Assembly: GCA_002189035.1 (NCBI GenBank)
Contig: CM007992.1
Coordinates: 1,922,001 to 1,986,000, forward strand
Direction: 5' to 3'
Source of the DNA: Utricularia gibba
Lineage: Eukaryota; Streptophyta; Magnoliopsida; Lamiales; Lentibulariaceae
DNA length: 64,000 nucleotides
Translations under genes and position numbers: made by a program
The notes under the pieces: generated by a model
Seen by the model: only the letters and a program-made list of their open reading frames with translations
What the model was told of the DNA's origin: nothing
The model's database searches: none
Shown: positions 56,901 to 64,000 of the stretch, in pieces
Layout: the number at the start of each line of letters is the position of its first letter
Numbering within the stretch: the stretch's first letter is position 1

Positions 56901-58465
56901 CAAAGGCTGCTTTGATCCTGAAGTGAGAAAATACAACTTTTATGATCACTGACCATGATTTGGTAGAGGTTGTAGGTGGTCAACACAGCATGGAATTCAA
57001 TCTTCGTTTTTGGATCAGCAACCTTAACTTTAGTGGTTATACCACCAGCATCCTTCATCAGCTCAATGTCAAAACCTTGCCTGCTCAATTGGCCAAAGCT
57101 CAACAGGTTCTGTTTGAGGTTTGGTGAATAATAAACATCATCAACTTGAACAATTCCTTCTTTTAGCAAGAGTAAAATGCTTCCTTTGCCCACAATGCCA
57201 ATATTTTCACCAGTGCACGTGCTTACCTCCTTCCCAATCCTTTCAAGCTTGAGAAATGACCTTGTATCACAACATACATAATAGGAGGCACCAGAGTCCA
57301 AGTACCAACCTTTAGCATCTGAGGCTACTGTCATTAGAGCACACTCATACTCAAAAGGATTTTCAAAAGATATTTCTGGCTCATCTTCAAAGTAGGTAAA
57401 GGATGCATGTGATTTCTCTTCCCTGGAAGTAGTCTTCTTGTTATGTTCAACTTTTATTGGATTGGACATTCCACATACCTTATTAAGATGGCCTCTTTGA
57501 TTGCATTTCGTGCACAAAGCACCAGGCTTCCACCAACAAAACTCACTCCTGTGATTCTGTTTGTTGCAATGCTTGCAAGCATTTGTGCTTAAAGTCCAAC
57601 AATCTTCACTCTTATGGTTGGATTTGTCACAATGCCTGCACTTCTGATTGCCCATCGTTGATGTTTGGATTGACGTTGGTGATTGTTTGATGGCTGTTGA
57701 CTTGACATCTTTGACATTGTTAATTGCACCTGAGGTTACATTCATATTCTGCATTTTGGTGAGGAGAGCAGCTTCACCATAAGTTTTCTCAACTTCATAA
57801 CCATCTCTTAGTTCCAATCTCTTTTCTGTAGATTGCAACTCAATCATGAACTCTCTAAATGTTGGCTCTGGTGTAACAGGATATTCAGGATACAGCTGAT
57901 GGAGCTTTCCTTCAATAATGTCAAAGATTTTTCTTTCTGTCTCAAGTGCACATAACTTTGGCTCGAATCTTGCAGGTAGGCTCATGATTGCCTTGCTAAT
58001 CACCTTTTGATCCTCAAGTTTTTCCCCCAATCCTCGAATCTCCTTCACAAGCTTCGCAGTACGTTCATAATAGACTTGTATGGTTTCATTGTCTAACATT
58101 TTGTTCCTCTCAAAGTCCTCCAGCTTGTTTTTGCATAATATCTCTCTGAGTTTGGCATCGCCTTCATAATGGGATTTGAGAGTATCCCATATTTCTTTTG
58201 CTGATTGACACTCTGCAATATCATCAAATAGATGTTCAGAGATGGCTTGATACAAGGCATCCATTGCTTCATCTTTTCTCTGTTGAAGATACTCAGCTTC
58301 CTCTTGCTGTTCTGATGTGGATTTGCTTGTTATTGTAATAGCCGGAATCTCCCTTTCAACAACATCCCAAATCTTTCTGACCCGAAGGTAGCTGCGCATC
58401 TTTTTGACCCAGCTTCCATACTCTGAACCATCAAATATTGGAGGTCCTCTACCAGATGCCATCAT
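53876..58465 (-). CDS. Copia A Gag-Pol polyprotein, 1529 aa
   Basis: Start: first ATG at 58465 (MMASGRGPPIFDG); the in-frame codon two triplets earlier is GTG. Order (residues approximate): Gag with UBN2 core (10-200); three CCHC zinc knuckles (276-331: CRHC, CKHC, CTKC); protease DSGAS (390); GAG-pre-integrase (500-570, LWHKRFGH...CEVC); integrase with HTD, SDNGGEF and NGVCERRN catalytic positions (586, 649, 685); acidic linker (860-930); RT (1000-1240) with SLYVDDLMITSG (1185); RNase H (1330-1490) with SDSDYG, TAEAEY and MDNRAAI; end at FTVHFELARK-type tail. All catalytic residues are present and there are no stops, so it could make particles, copy its RNA and integrate. The last 16 codons lie in the 3' LTR. 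Confidence 0.95.
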   Translation of the reverse strand: MMASGRGPPIFDGSEYGSWVKKMRSYLRVRKIWDVVEREIPAITITSKSTSEQQEEAEYLQQRKDEAMDALYQAISEHLFDDIAECQSAKEIWDTLKSHYEGDAKLREILCKNKLEDFERNKMLDNETIQVYYERTAKLVKEIRGLGEKLEDQKVISKAIMSLPARFEPKLCALETERKIFDIIEGKLHQLYPEYPVTPEPTFREFMIELQSTEKRLELRDGYEVEKTYGEAALLTKMQNMNVTSGAINNVKDVKSTAIKQSPTSIQTSTMGNQKCRHCDKSNHKSEDCWTLSTNACKHCNKQNHRSEFCWWKPGALCTKCNQRGHLNKVCGMSNPIKVEHNKKTTSREEKSHASFTYFEDEPEISFENPFEYECALMTVASDAKGWYLDSGASYYVCCDTRSFLKLERIGKEVSTCTGENIGIVGKGSILLLLKEGIVQVDDVYYSPNLKQNLLSFGQLSRQGFDIELMKDAGGITTKVKVADPKTKIEFHAVLTTYNLYQIMVSDHKSCIFSLQDQSSLWHKRFGHYSFNNLKILQKNKEVLELKDIKFANAICEVCHQGKQCRKPFYSSDSVAKEKLELVHTDVCGPFKECSLGGSRYFVTFIDDYSRYCWVYFLKSKSEVHHIFRKFKVMIENQSGCSLKMIRSDNGGEFYNNSMRMFCENEGIMHQFTVPYSPQQNGVCERRNRTILDMSRCLLFEKDLPVNFWAEAVSTSVYLLNLLPSRAISGKTAHEKWHGYIKKVDHLRIFGSLCFTHVPDQKRGKLDKKSASGVFVGYSNTTKGYKVYLPQQKKFIFSHDVTFDEGARYTLIDDCISLNDVEAHKSDGRHSTHVKGDLWTHMSQNFSSRNSTNQETSELVHEDSNQVNDQHSDENFPAPEEEKANDLHSDGNFEIPEEEQGTNAEDSSTDESDGEEPDTDDEDYYPSDRDWQRRKRKNIRDSIDNEDSHVTDIRRSKRNKAPTISFSKLNDDVQDAVADILAALLTGDPTSFEVAVQNPKWREAMKEEMNSILENETWELVDKPKDRGFKPIGLKWLFKTKMNADGSINKYKARLVAKGYSQIKGINFHEVFAPVARFDTIKVLLAISAAHGWKVHHMDVKTAFLNGVLEEVVFVEQPKGFEVSGHEDKVLKLKKSLYGLKQAPRAWNERMDNFLQGIGFRKTYSDYSLYVKGKEDDRLFISLYVDDLMITSGNERKIEEFKALLKNEFKMTDLGMMSYYLGMEIHQLEGVGTFISQKKYCNELLERFGFKDVNPSKTPLDYKQVIGENNQGKNVDATTYRSMIGSLIYLQHTRPDLCFCVNVLSRFLNKPTTTHMAAVKRAFRYIKSSTDFGLFYPYEGEKPVLKLRAYSDSDYGMAEDSKSTSGALFFLNKCPVVWFSKKQKVVAQSTAEAEYISAAHASNYCVWFRQMLNELGFIQQEATHLLMDNRAAISIAKDPTNFSKAKHIRIRYHVIRNYIKEKKIKVQYVESGNQLADGLTKGLNRVHFELARKNMNLMTMEDFLKLGDLGLGGMLEISLNPNLEGDWKN
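53926..53937 (-). promoter_or_regulatory. Polypurine tract, copia A
   Basis: The minus strand reads GTCTGGGGGGAA directly before the 3' LTR. In B the same site reads TCTGGGAAGGAA. Confidence 0.85.
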
Positions 58466-58569
58466 AGCCACCGCTTGACAAGCTTTGGGTTGATACTTGG
58501 TAGTCCACCAGGTAAAAAACGCTGAACGGTATATAAAATACTGAAACGAACACAGGTTTGAGAACCTTA

Positions 58570-58583
58570 CTGCTCTGATACCA
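58570..58583 (-). promoter_or_regulatory. Primer-binding site, copia A
   Basis: TGGTATCAGAGCAG on the minus strand, directly after the 5' LTR; complementary to initiator tRNA-Met. Confidence 0.95.
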
Positions 58584-58906
58584 TGTTATTGCAAGAAAAA
58601 TAGAGTCTTGGGAAGTAACAAAAAGGTAATGCTTATGAGATCACCTTGGATGAAAAACGACTCATGAACAATAATAATGACCGAAAACCTAATGACACGC
58701 ATTCCTAGTAGGGTTTATATATACCCAATACCTAGGTTACCCAACAGTGGACCACAATCATTGAAAACACACAAAAAGCCCAACAACTCAAATCCAACAC
58801 TTCCATGCTCGAACCCAATACCTTTTTTATCTGAAATATGACATTATGACACATGTTTAGTTCTTCCAATCACCTTCAAGGTTTGGATTGAGGCTGATCT
58901 CCAACA
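58584..58906 (-). repeat. Copia A 5' LTR (323 bp)
   Basis: Starts TGTTGGAGATC at 58906 and ends TTGCAATAACA at 58584. It carries the promoter. Its outer flank (AAAAC in element orientation) does not match A's other flank. Confidence 0.97.
58714..58723 (-). promoter_or_regulatory. TATA box in copia A LTR
   Basis: TATATATAAA on the minus strand about 185 bp into the LTR, a likely core promoter. It is kept in B and, changed, in the old solo LTR at 28053. Confidence 0.6.
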
Positions 58907-59109
58907 GTTTTTCCACCCTATTCTTCCTTGTGTGATGGTCCAGCAGGGCTCGTCCTTCTGGTCTTAGTGCCTCAACTCTGTTTAGAGTCCCTAAAATTCT
59001 TTTTTCAAAACCTAAATTTGGTGCCCTTGTTGGTCGGTTTCCAAACAAGCGTTTCCTTTCAAGGTGTATAAAGTGCTCAATGTTCATTGTTATGTGCTAT
59101 GTGTATACA

Positions 59110-59650
59110 TTACGAAATGGAGAGGAGTGTGGCTCGAGTGTGGACCCACACTCCTAGCAACATGGTAAACTTGCATCCTTTTGCCACCAATCGTGCCTTC
59201 AGTCGATTGAGAGATCCGTTGGGGTTAAGATTTGCTTTGTATACCCACTTGCATCCAATTATATGTTGTGCAGTGTTGCGAGGTACAAGAGACCATGTTT
59301 TGTTGCGATGTAGGGCGTCCAACTCCTCAAGCATAGCTGCTTTCCATCCTGGGTGATTGAGCGCCTCTTTGATCCCTTTTGGCTCCAAGGGGATTGTACT
59401 GTAATGCTCCATGTAAAGTGTATACTTGGGGTTTGGTTTGATTATTCCTCGTTGTGATCGAGTGGTCATGGCATGTGAACGCTGTGGAGAAGACACATTA
59501 GTTACAACAGGAGCATCAGGAAATTCTGGTACCTCAAGGTTGTCGTACGGTTCTTGGCGACCCGCTATTGTTCCTTGTGTGGCATGCTGTGGTGAGGGCA
59601 GCGGTTCTAGAACAAGTGATGAAGGAGATGGAACGGGGTGAATGTGCTAT
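59110..59650 (-). pseudogene. Copia linker and RT start, right half of split element
   Basis: Reads LEPLPSPQHATQGTI, SHAMTTRSQRGIIKPNPKY (end of the linker) and then RT: LNHPGWKAAMLEELDALHRN, KTWSLVPR, IIGCKWVYKANLNPNGSLNR and LKARLVAKG. It breaks at about 59165, where an LTR-like sequence begins. Orientation is opposite to the left half at 52487-53602. Confidence 0.85.
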
Positions 59651-59692
59651 GAGAAAGGGGTACTAGTCTCTCTGATTTCAGTTTCTGATGTG

Positions 59693-60110
59693 ACCTTTTA
59701 ATCTATTGAGATTAGCAACCCATAAACAAGAGGTGATTTTGAAATTTAGAAAGGAACCCACTCAAGTCTACTCTCAAGAGAATGAATCTCTTGCAACCAA
59801 ACTTCAAAACAAAGAAAATTAAGAGCCACACTTCAGAAAAAACAAGGGATTGGAAGTGATAATCCTAGGAAGCTACAAGCTCAAAGCTTGATAAGTTAAG
59901 AGTGTACAAGCACTCGAAGAAGAGGAGAATCCTCACAACATACATCAAATGACTAAAAGTCCCTCAAAGACTATATCTCTAGAGTATTTATACTCTAGAA
60001 TTGGGCTCCAACATTACAAAGCCCAAACTAAATAAGATAGGAAAGCCTACAAGGCCAATAACACCCATGGAAGAATGGATGATGTTTTGGGCTTTAAGTT
60101 GGATTGAGAC
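59693..60110 (+). repeat. Dispersed repeat inserted in copia linker
   Basis: Related to 335-660 in the same orientation. It interrupts the copia linker between 59650 and 60120. It includes ATCTCTAGAGTATTTATACT (about 59975), an imperfect palindrome. No clear TSD. Confidence 0.55.
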
Positions 60111-60119
60111 TCCAATAGT

Positions 60120-60521
60120 TGAACTCCTTTGATGGTAATATGTCAGGCTCAATGTTGTTTCCAATTGTGTTGAGTAGACTCTTACTTCTTATAATTGGTC
60201 CTGGTGAAATGATATTTGTCTCTAATGTGTTCAATTGGTCAAACTCCTCATCATCCTTTAAATACACTTCCTTATCTTCTTGGGACTCATCAGTTTTCAT
60301 GCTCACGGGTGCATCACCGTCATCACCATGAGTTGTGGCTTGAGCTGTGTTAAGTTCAGATCCATCGAAGGTTCCTTCACCAAATGAAGTAGCAGTCATC
60401 ATTGTCGTCCCATCATCACCATCGGTTGTGGCTTGAGCGGCGTTGAGTTCAGAGCCATCGAAGGTGCCTTCACCAAATGAAGTAGCAGTCATCATTGTCG
60501 TCCCTGAAACATTGGGAAGTT
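60120..60521 (-). pseudogene. Copia post-integrase linker with tandem duplication
   Basis: An open minus-strand frame, acidic and Thr/Asp-rich, beginning LPNVSGTTMMTATSFGEGTF at the edge of B. Its phase is that of the left half ending at 53602. It contains a 31-codon unit twice and ends SLLNTIGNNIEPDILPSKEF. It belongs between integrase and RT of the split element. Confidence 0.75.
60319..60504 (-). repeat. 93-bp tandem duplication
   Basis: Units 60412-60504 and 60319-60411, each 31 codons (GTTMMTATSFGEGTFDGSEL and 11 more). Only a few substitutions separate them, and the frame is kept. Confidence 0.92.
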
Positions 60522-60844
60522 TGTTGGAGATCAGCCTCAATCCAAACCTTGAAGGTGATTGGAAGAACTAAACATGTGTCATAATGTCATATTTCAGATA
60601 AAAAAGGTATTGGGTTCGAGCATGGAAGTGTTGGATTTGAGTTGTTGGGCTTTTTGTGTGTTTTCAATGATTGTGGCCCACTGTTGGGTAACCTAGGTAT
60701 TGGGTATATATAAACCCTACTAGGAATGCGTGTCATTAGGTTTTCGGTCATTATTATTGTTCATGAGTCGTTTTTCATCCAAGGTGATCTCATAAGCATT
60801 ACCTTTTTGTTACTTCCCAAGACTCTATTTTTCTTGCAATAACA
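60522..60844 (+). repeat. Copia B 5' LTR (323 bp)
   Basis: Same length as the A LTRs. It has the GGCCCAC variant of A's 3' LTR and the CAATAACA end of A's 5' LTR. A TATATATAAA box lies about 180 bp in. Confidence 0.97.
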
Positions 60845-60858
60845 TGGTATCAGAGCAG
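60845..60858 (+). promoter_or_regulatory. Primer-binding site, copia B
   Basis: TGGTATCAGAGCAG directly after the 5' LTR. Confidence 0.95.
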
Positions 60859-60962
60859 TAAGGTTCTCAAACCTGTGTTCGTTTCAGTATTTTATATACC
60901 GTTCAGCGTTTTTTACCTGGTGGACTACCAAGTATCAACCCAAAGCTTGTCAAGCGGTGGCT

Positions 60963-63900
60963 ATGATGGCATCTGGTAGAGGACCTCCAATATTTGATGG
61001 TTCAGAGTATGGAAGCTGGGTCAAAAAGATGCGCAGCTACCTTCGGGTCAGAAAGATTTGGGATGTTGTTGAAAGGGAGATTCCGGCTATTACAATAACA
61101 AGCAAATCCACATCAGAACAGCAAGAGGAAGCTGAGTATCTTCAACAGAGAAAAGATGAAGCAATGGATGCCTTGTATCAAGCCATCTCTGAACATCTAT
61201 TTGATGATATTGCAGAGTGTCAATCAGCAAAAGAAATATGGAATACTCTCAAATCCCATTATGAAGGCGATGCCAAACTCAGAGAGATATTATGCAAAAA
61301 CAAGCTGGAGGACTTTGAGAGCAACAAAATGTTAGACAATGAAACCATACAAGTCTATTATGAACGTACTGCGAAGCTTGTGAAGGAGATTCGAGGATTG
61401 GGGGAAAAACTTGAGGATCAAAAGGTGATTAGCAAGGCAATCATGAGCCTACCTGCAAGATTCGAGCCAAAGTTATGTGCATTTGAGACAGAAAGAAAAA
61501 TCTTTGACATTATTGAAGGAAAGCTCCATCAGCTGTATCCTGAATATCCTGTTTTACCAGAGCCAACATTTAGAGAGTTCATGATTCAGTTGCAATCTAC
61601 AGAAAAGAGATTGGAACTAAGAGATGGTTATGAAGTTGAGAAAACTTATGGTGAAGCTGCTCTCCTCACCAAAATGCAGAATATGAATGTAACCTCAGGT
61701 GCAATTAACAATGTCAAAGATGTCAAGTCAACAGCCATCAAACAATCACCAACGTCAATCCAAACATCAACGATGGGCAATCAGAAGTGCAGGCATTGTG
61801 ACAAATCCAACCATAAGAGTGAAGATTGTTGGACTTTAAGCACAAATGCTTGCAAGCATTGCAACAAACAGAATCACAGGAGTGAGTTTTGTTGGTGGAA
61901 GCCTGATGCTTTGTGCACGAAATGCAATCAAAGAGGCCATCTTGATAAGGTATGTGGAATGTCCAATTCAATAAAAGTTGAACATAACAAGAAGACTACT
62001 TCCAGGGAAGAGAAATCACATGCATCCTTTACCTACTTTGAAGATGAGCCAGAAATATCTTTTGAAAATCCTTTTGAGTATGAGTGTGCTCTAATGACAG
62101 TAGCCTCAGATGCTAAAGATTGGTACTTGGACTCTGGTGCCTCCTATCATGTATGTTGTGATACAAGGTCATTTCTCAAGCTTGAAAGGATTGGGAAGGA
62201 GGTAAGCACGTGCACTGGTGAAAATATTGGCACTGTGGGCAAAGGAAGCATTTTACTCTTGCTAAAAGAAGGAATTGTTCAAGTTGATGATGTTTATTAT
62301 TCACCAAACCTCAAACAGAACCTGTTGAGCTTTGGCCAATTGAGCAGGCAAGGTTTTGACATTGAGCTGATGAAGGATGCTGGTGGTATAACCACTAAAG
62401 TTAAGGTTGCTGATCCAAAAACGAAGATTGAATTCCATGCTGTGTTGACCACCTACAACCTCTACCAAATCATGGTCAGTGATCATAAAAGTTGTATTTT
62501 CTCACTTCAGGATCAAAGCAGCCTTTGGCACAAACGTTTTGGGCACTATAGCTTCAACAATTTGAAAATATTGCAGAAGAATAAGGAAGTACTGGAATTG
62601 AAAGACATCAAGTTTGCTAATGCCATATGTGAAGTGTGCCATCAAGGTAAGCAATGTAGAAAGCCGTTTTATTCCAGTGATTCAGTAGCAAAGGAGAAAT
62701 TAGAGCTTGTGCATACAGATGTTTGTGGACCATTTAAGGAATGTTCATTAGGGGGAGTAGATATTTTGTTACATTCATTGATGATTATTCACGTTATTGT
62801 TGGGTTTACTTTCTTAAAAGCAAGTCAGAAGTTCATCATATCTTTCGAAAATTCAAAGTGATGATTGAGAATCAGAGTGGATGCTCTTTGAAGATGATTA
62901 GATCAGACAATGGAGGCGAATTCTACAATAATAGCATGAGAATGTTCTGTGAAAATGAGGGAATCATGCATCAATTCACCGTACCATATTCTCCACAACA
63001 GAATGGTGTATGTGAAAGGAGAAACAGAACAATCCTTGATATGTCAAGATGTCTATTGTTTGAGAAAGATCTTCCTGTAAATTTCTGGGCTGAAGCGGTA
63101 TCTACATCTGTATATCTATTGAACTTGCTTCCCTCAAGGGCGATTAGTGGAAAAACCGCGCATGAAAAATGGCATGGTTATATTAAAAAGGTTGATCATT
63201 TCAGAATCTTTGGTAGTCTGTGTTTTACTCATGTACCAGACCAAAAACGAGGAAAACTTGATAAGAAATCTGCATCTGGTGTATTTGTTGGTTATAGCAA
63301 CACTACCAAGGGATATAAAGTTTATTTACCTCAACAGAAGAAATTTATTTTCAGCCATGATGTCACTTTTGATGAAGGTGCAAGGTATACTTTAATTGAT
63401 GATTGCATTTCTCTGAATGATGTAGAAGCTCATAAAAGTGATGGAAGGCATAGCACCCATGGGAAAGGAGACCTCTGGACACACATGTCTCAAAACTTCT
63501 CTTAAATAAGTGCCCTGTAGTCTGGTTTTCGAAGAAACAAAAAGTGGTAGCACAATCAACAGCTGAAGCAGAATACATCTCAGCAGCACATGCTTCGAAC
63601 TATTGTGTTTGGTTCAGGCAGATGCTAAACGAACTTGGATTCATACAACAGGAAGCTACACATCTGCTTATGGATAATCGAGCTGCAATCTCCATTGCCA
63701 AGGATCCGACGAACTTCAGCAAAGCCAAACACATAAGAATCAGGTATCATGTCATAAGTAATTACATCAAGGAGAAGAAGATTAAAGTGCAATATGTTGA
63801 GAGTGGGAATCAGCTTGCTGATGGGCTCACCAAAGGTTTGAACAGAGTTCACTTTGAGCTAGCAAGGAAGAACATGAATCTCATGATTATGGAAGACTTT

Positions 63901-63963
63901 CTCAAATTGGGAGATCTCGGTCTGGGAAGGAATGTTGGAGATCAGCCTCAATCCAAACCTTGA
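60963..63963 (+). pseudogene. Copia B polyprotein, frameshifted and deleted
   Basis: Open from ATG 60963 to 62861: Gag, three CCHC knuckles, protease (DSGAS kept) and start of integrase. A run of six G in A (56672-56677) is five G here (62751-62755), shifting the frame in the integrase core; integrase sequence continues in the next frame to 63505 with SDNGGEF and NGVCERRN. At about 63504 the sequence jumps from the linker to RNase H (CPVVWFSKKQ), deleting about 1.57 kb with the whole RT. The RNase H end follows (63544-63963). It encodes Gag and protease but no RT, so it would be non-autonomous. Confidence 0.95.
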
Positions 63964-64000
63964 AGGTGATTGGAAGAACTAAACATGTGTCATAATGTCA
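63933..64000 (+). repeat. Copia B 3' LTR, cut by window end
   Basis: Starts TGTTGGAGATCAGCC at 63933 after the PPT TCTGGGAAGGAA; only 68 bp are visible. Confidence 0.95.

Larger units (their letters stand above)
53603..58906 (-). mobile_element. Ty1/copia element A, apparently complete
   Basis: 5304 bp, with LTRs of 323 bp differing at two positions, a perfect PBS, a PPT and one uninterrupted polyprotein frame. The flanks AACTT (left) and GTTTT (right) do not match each other; the AAGTT partner lies at element B (60517-60521), which is evidence of recombination between A and B. With few LTR differences the insertion is recent. Confidence 0.96.
58907..60521. other. Inverted segment between copia A and B
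   Basis: 1615 bp whose right edge reads AAGTT next to B and whose minus strand continues the copia element broken at 53602. It holds the linker and RT start of that element, a dispersed repeat (59693-60110) and at 58907-59165 an LTR-like piece starting TGTTGCTAGGAGTG on the minus strand. Confidence 0.8.
60522..64000 (+). mobile_element. Copia element B, internally deleted copy of A
   Basis: Nearly identical to A but in the opposite orientation. It has a complete 5' LTR, PBS, a broken coding region lacking RT, and a 3' LTR that runs off the window. Its left flank AAGTT (60517-60521) is the reverse complement of A's left flank AACTT (53598-53602). Confidence 0.95.

Noticed and set aside
53598-58911. 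Element A as a simple insertion with its own TSD
   Set aside because: AACTT and GTTTT do not match in either boundary choice; the partner of AACTT is at B.
1-64000. tRNA, rRNA or endogenous pararetrovirus sequence
   Set aside because: No cloverleaf with intact A and B boxes, no rRNA motifs and no viral movement or coat protein motifs were seen; the RT sequences belong to copia and gypsy elements.

Overview
The window is nuclear DNA of a flowering plant, probably a eudicot. It is AT-rich and gene-poor, and is filled with layered LTR retrotransposons (Ty1/copia, Ty3/gypsy Athila and chromovirus), hAT and Mutator-like DNA transposons and solo LTRs. The only host sequences recognised are a small heavy-metal-associated (HMA) domain gene (41377-41685, minus) and a broken Raf-like MAPKKK gene (42190-44821, minus). 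No rRNA, tRNA, CRISPR or bacterial feature was recognised. Assignments come from reading translated motifs, target-site duplications (TSDs), LTR ends, primer-binding sites (PBS) and polypurine tracts (PPT) by eye; no database search was run.

Layout. 1-13360: decayed copia fragments and a 1.17 kb hAT element (9846-11012, 8-bp TSD) with a remnant of the transposase C-terminus. 13361-22230: an 8.9 kb minus-strand Athila-type gypsy element, bounded by the 5-bp repeat ATAGC, with gag, protease, RT, RNase H and integrase all readable but broken; its 5' LTR is truncated and the PBS is gone. 22340-23827 and 26316-27817: two solo LTRs of one family in opposite orientations, each with its own 5-bp TSD; the second sits inside a copia element (25640-29225) that also holds a solo LTR of the young copia family seen at the right end of the window. 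30541-33579: an internally deleted minus-strand copia element.

33896-48314: a Mutator-like element (MULE) with about 200-bp terminal inverted repeats and a decayed transposase (34410-36846). Between the transposase and the right terminal repeat lies an 11 kb composite (37124-48073): two direct copies of a MULE-like element flanking a 4.7 kb block with the HMA gene and the kinase. The outer flanks of the two copies share a near-identical 10-bp direct repeat and the inner flanks share a different, identical 10-bp repeat, so the copies have exchanged ends. The kinase lost its catalytic loop and was later split by a 1421-bp hAT element with an 8-bp TSD.

48315-64000: more copia wreckage, then a young, apparently intact copia element A (53603-58906, minus; 1529-codon polyprotein; LTRs differing at 2 of 323 positions) and a second, internally deleted copy B (60522 to beyond 64000, plus). 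The 1.6 kb between them is inverted: the TSD AAGTT of one insertion is split between A's outer edge and B's inner edge, and the reading frame of the disrupted host copia element resumes across that split.

The most unusual observations are the end-swapped gene-carrying composite, the inversion between A and B, and a palindromic 10-mer (CTTGCGCAAG) found seven times exactly across the Athila element in different reading frames. There is no operon-like system here; the biology is transposon nesting, ectopic recombination and gene-fragment mobilisation.
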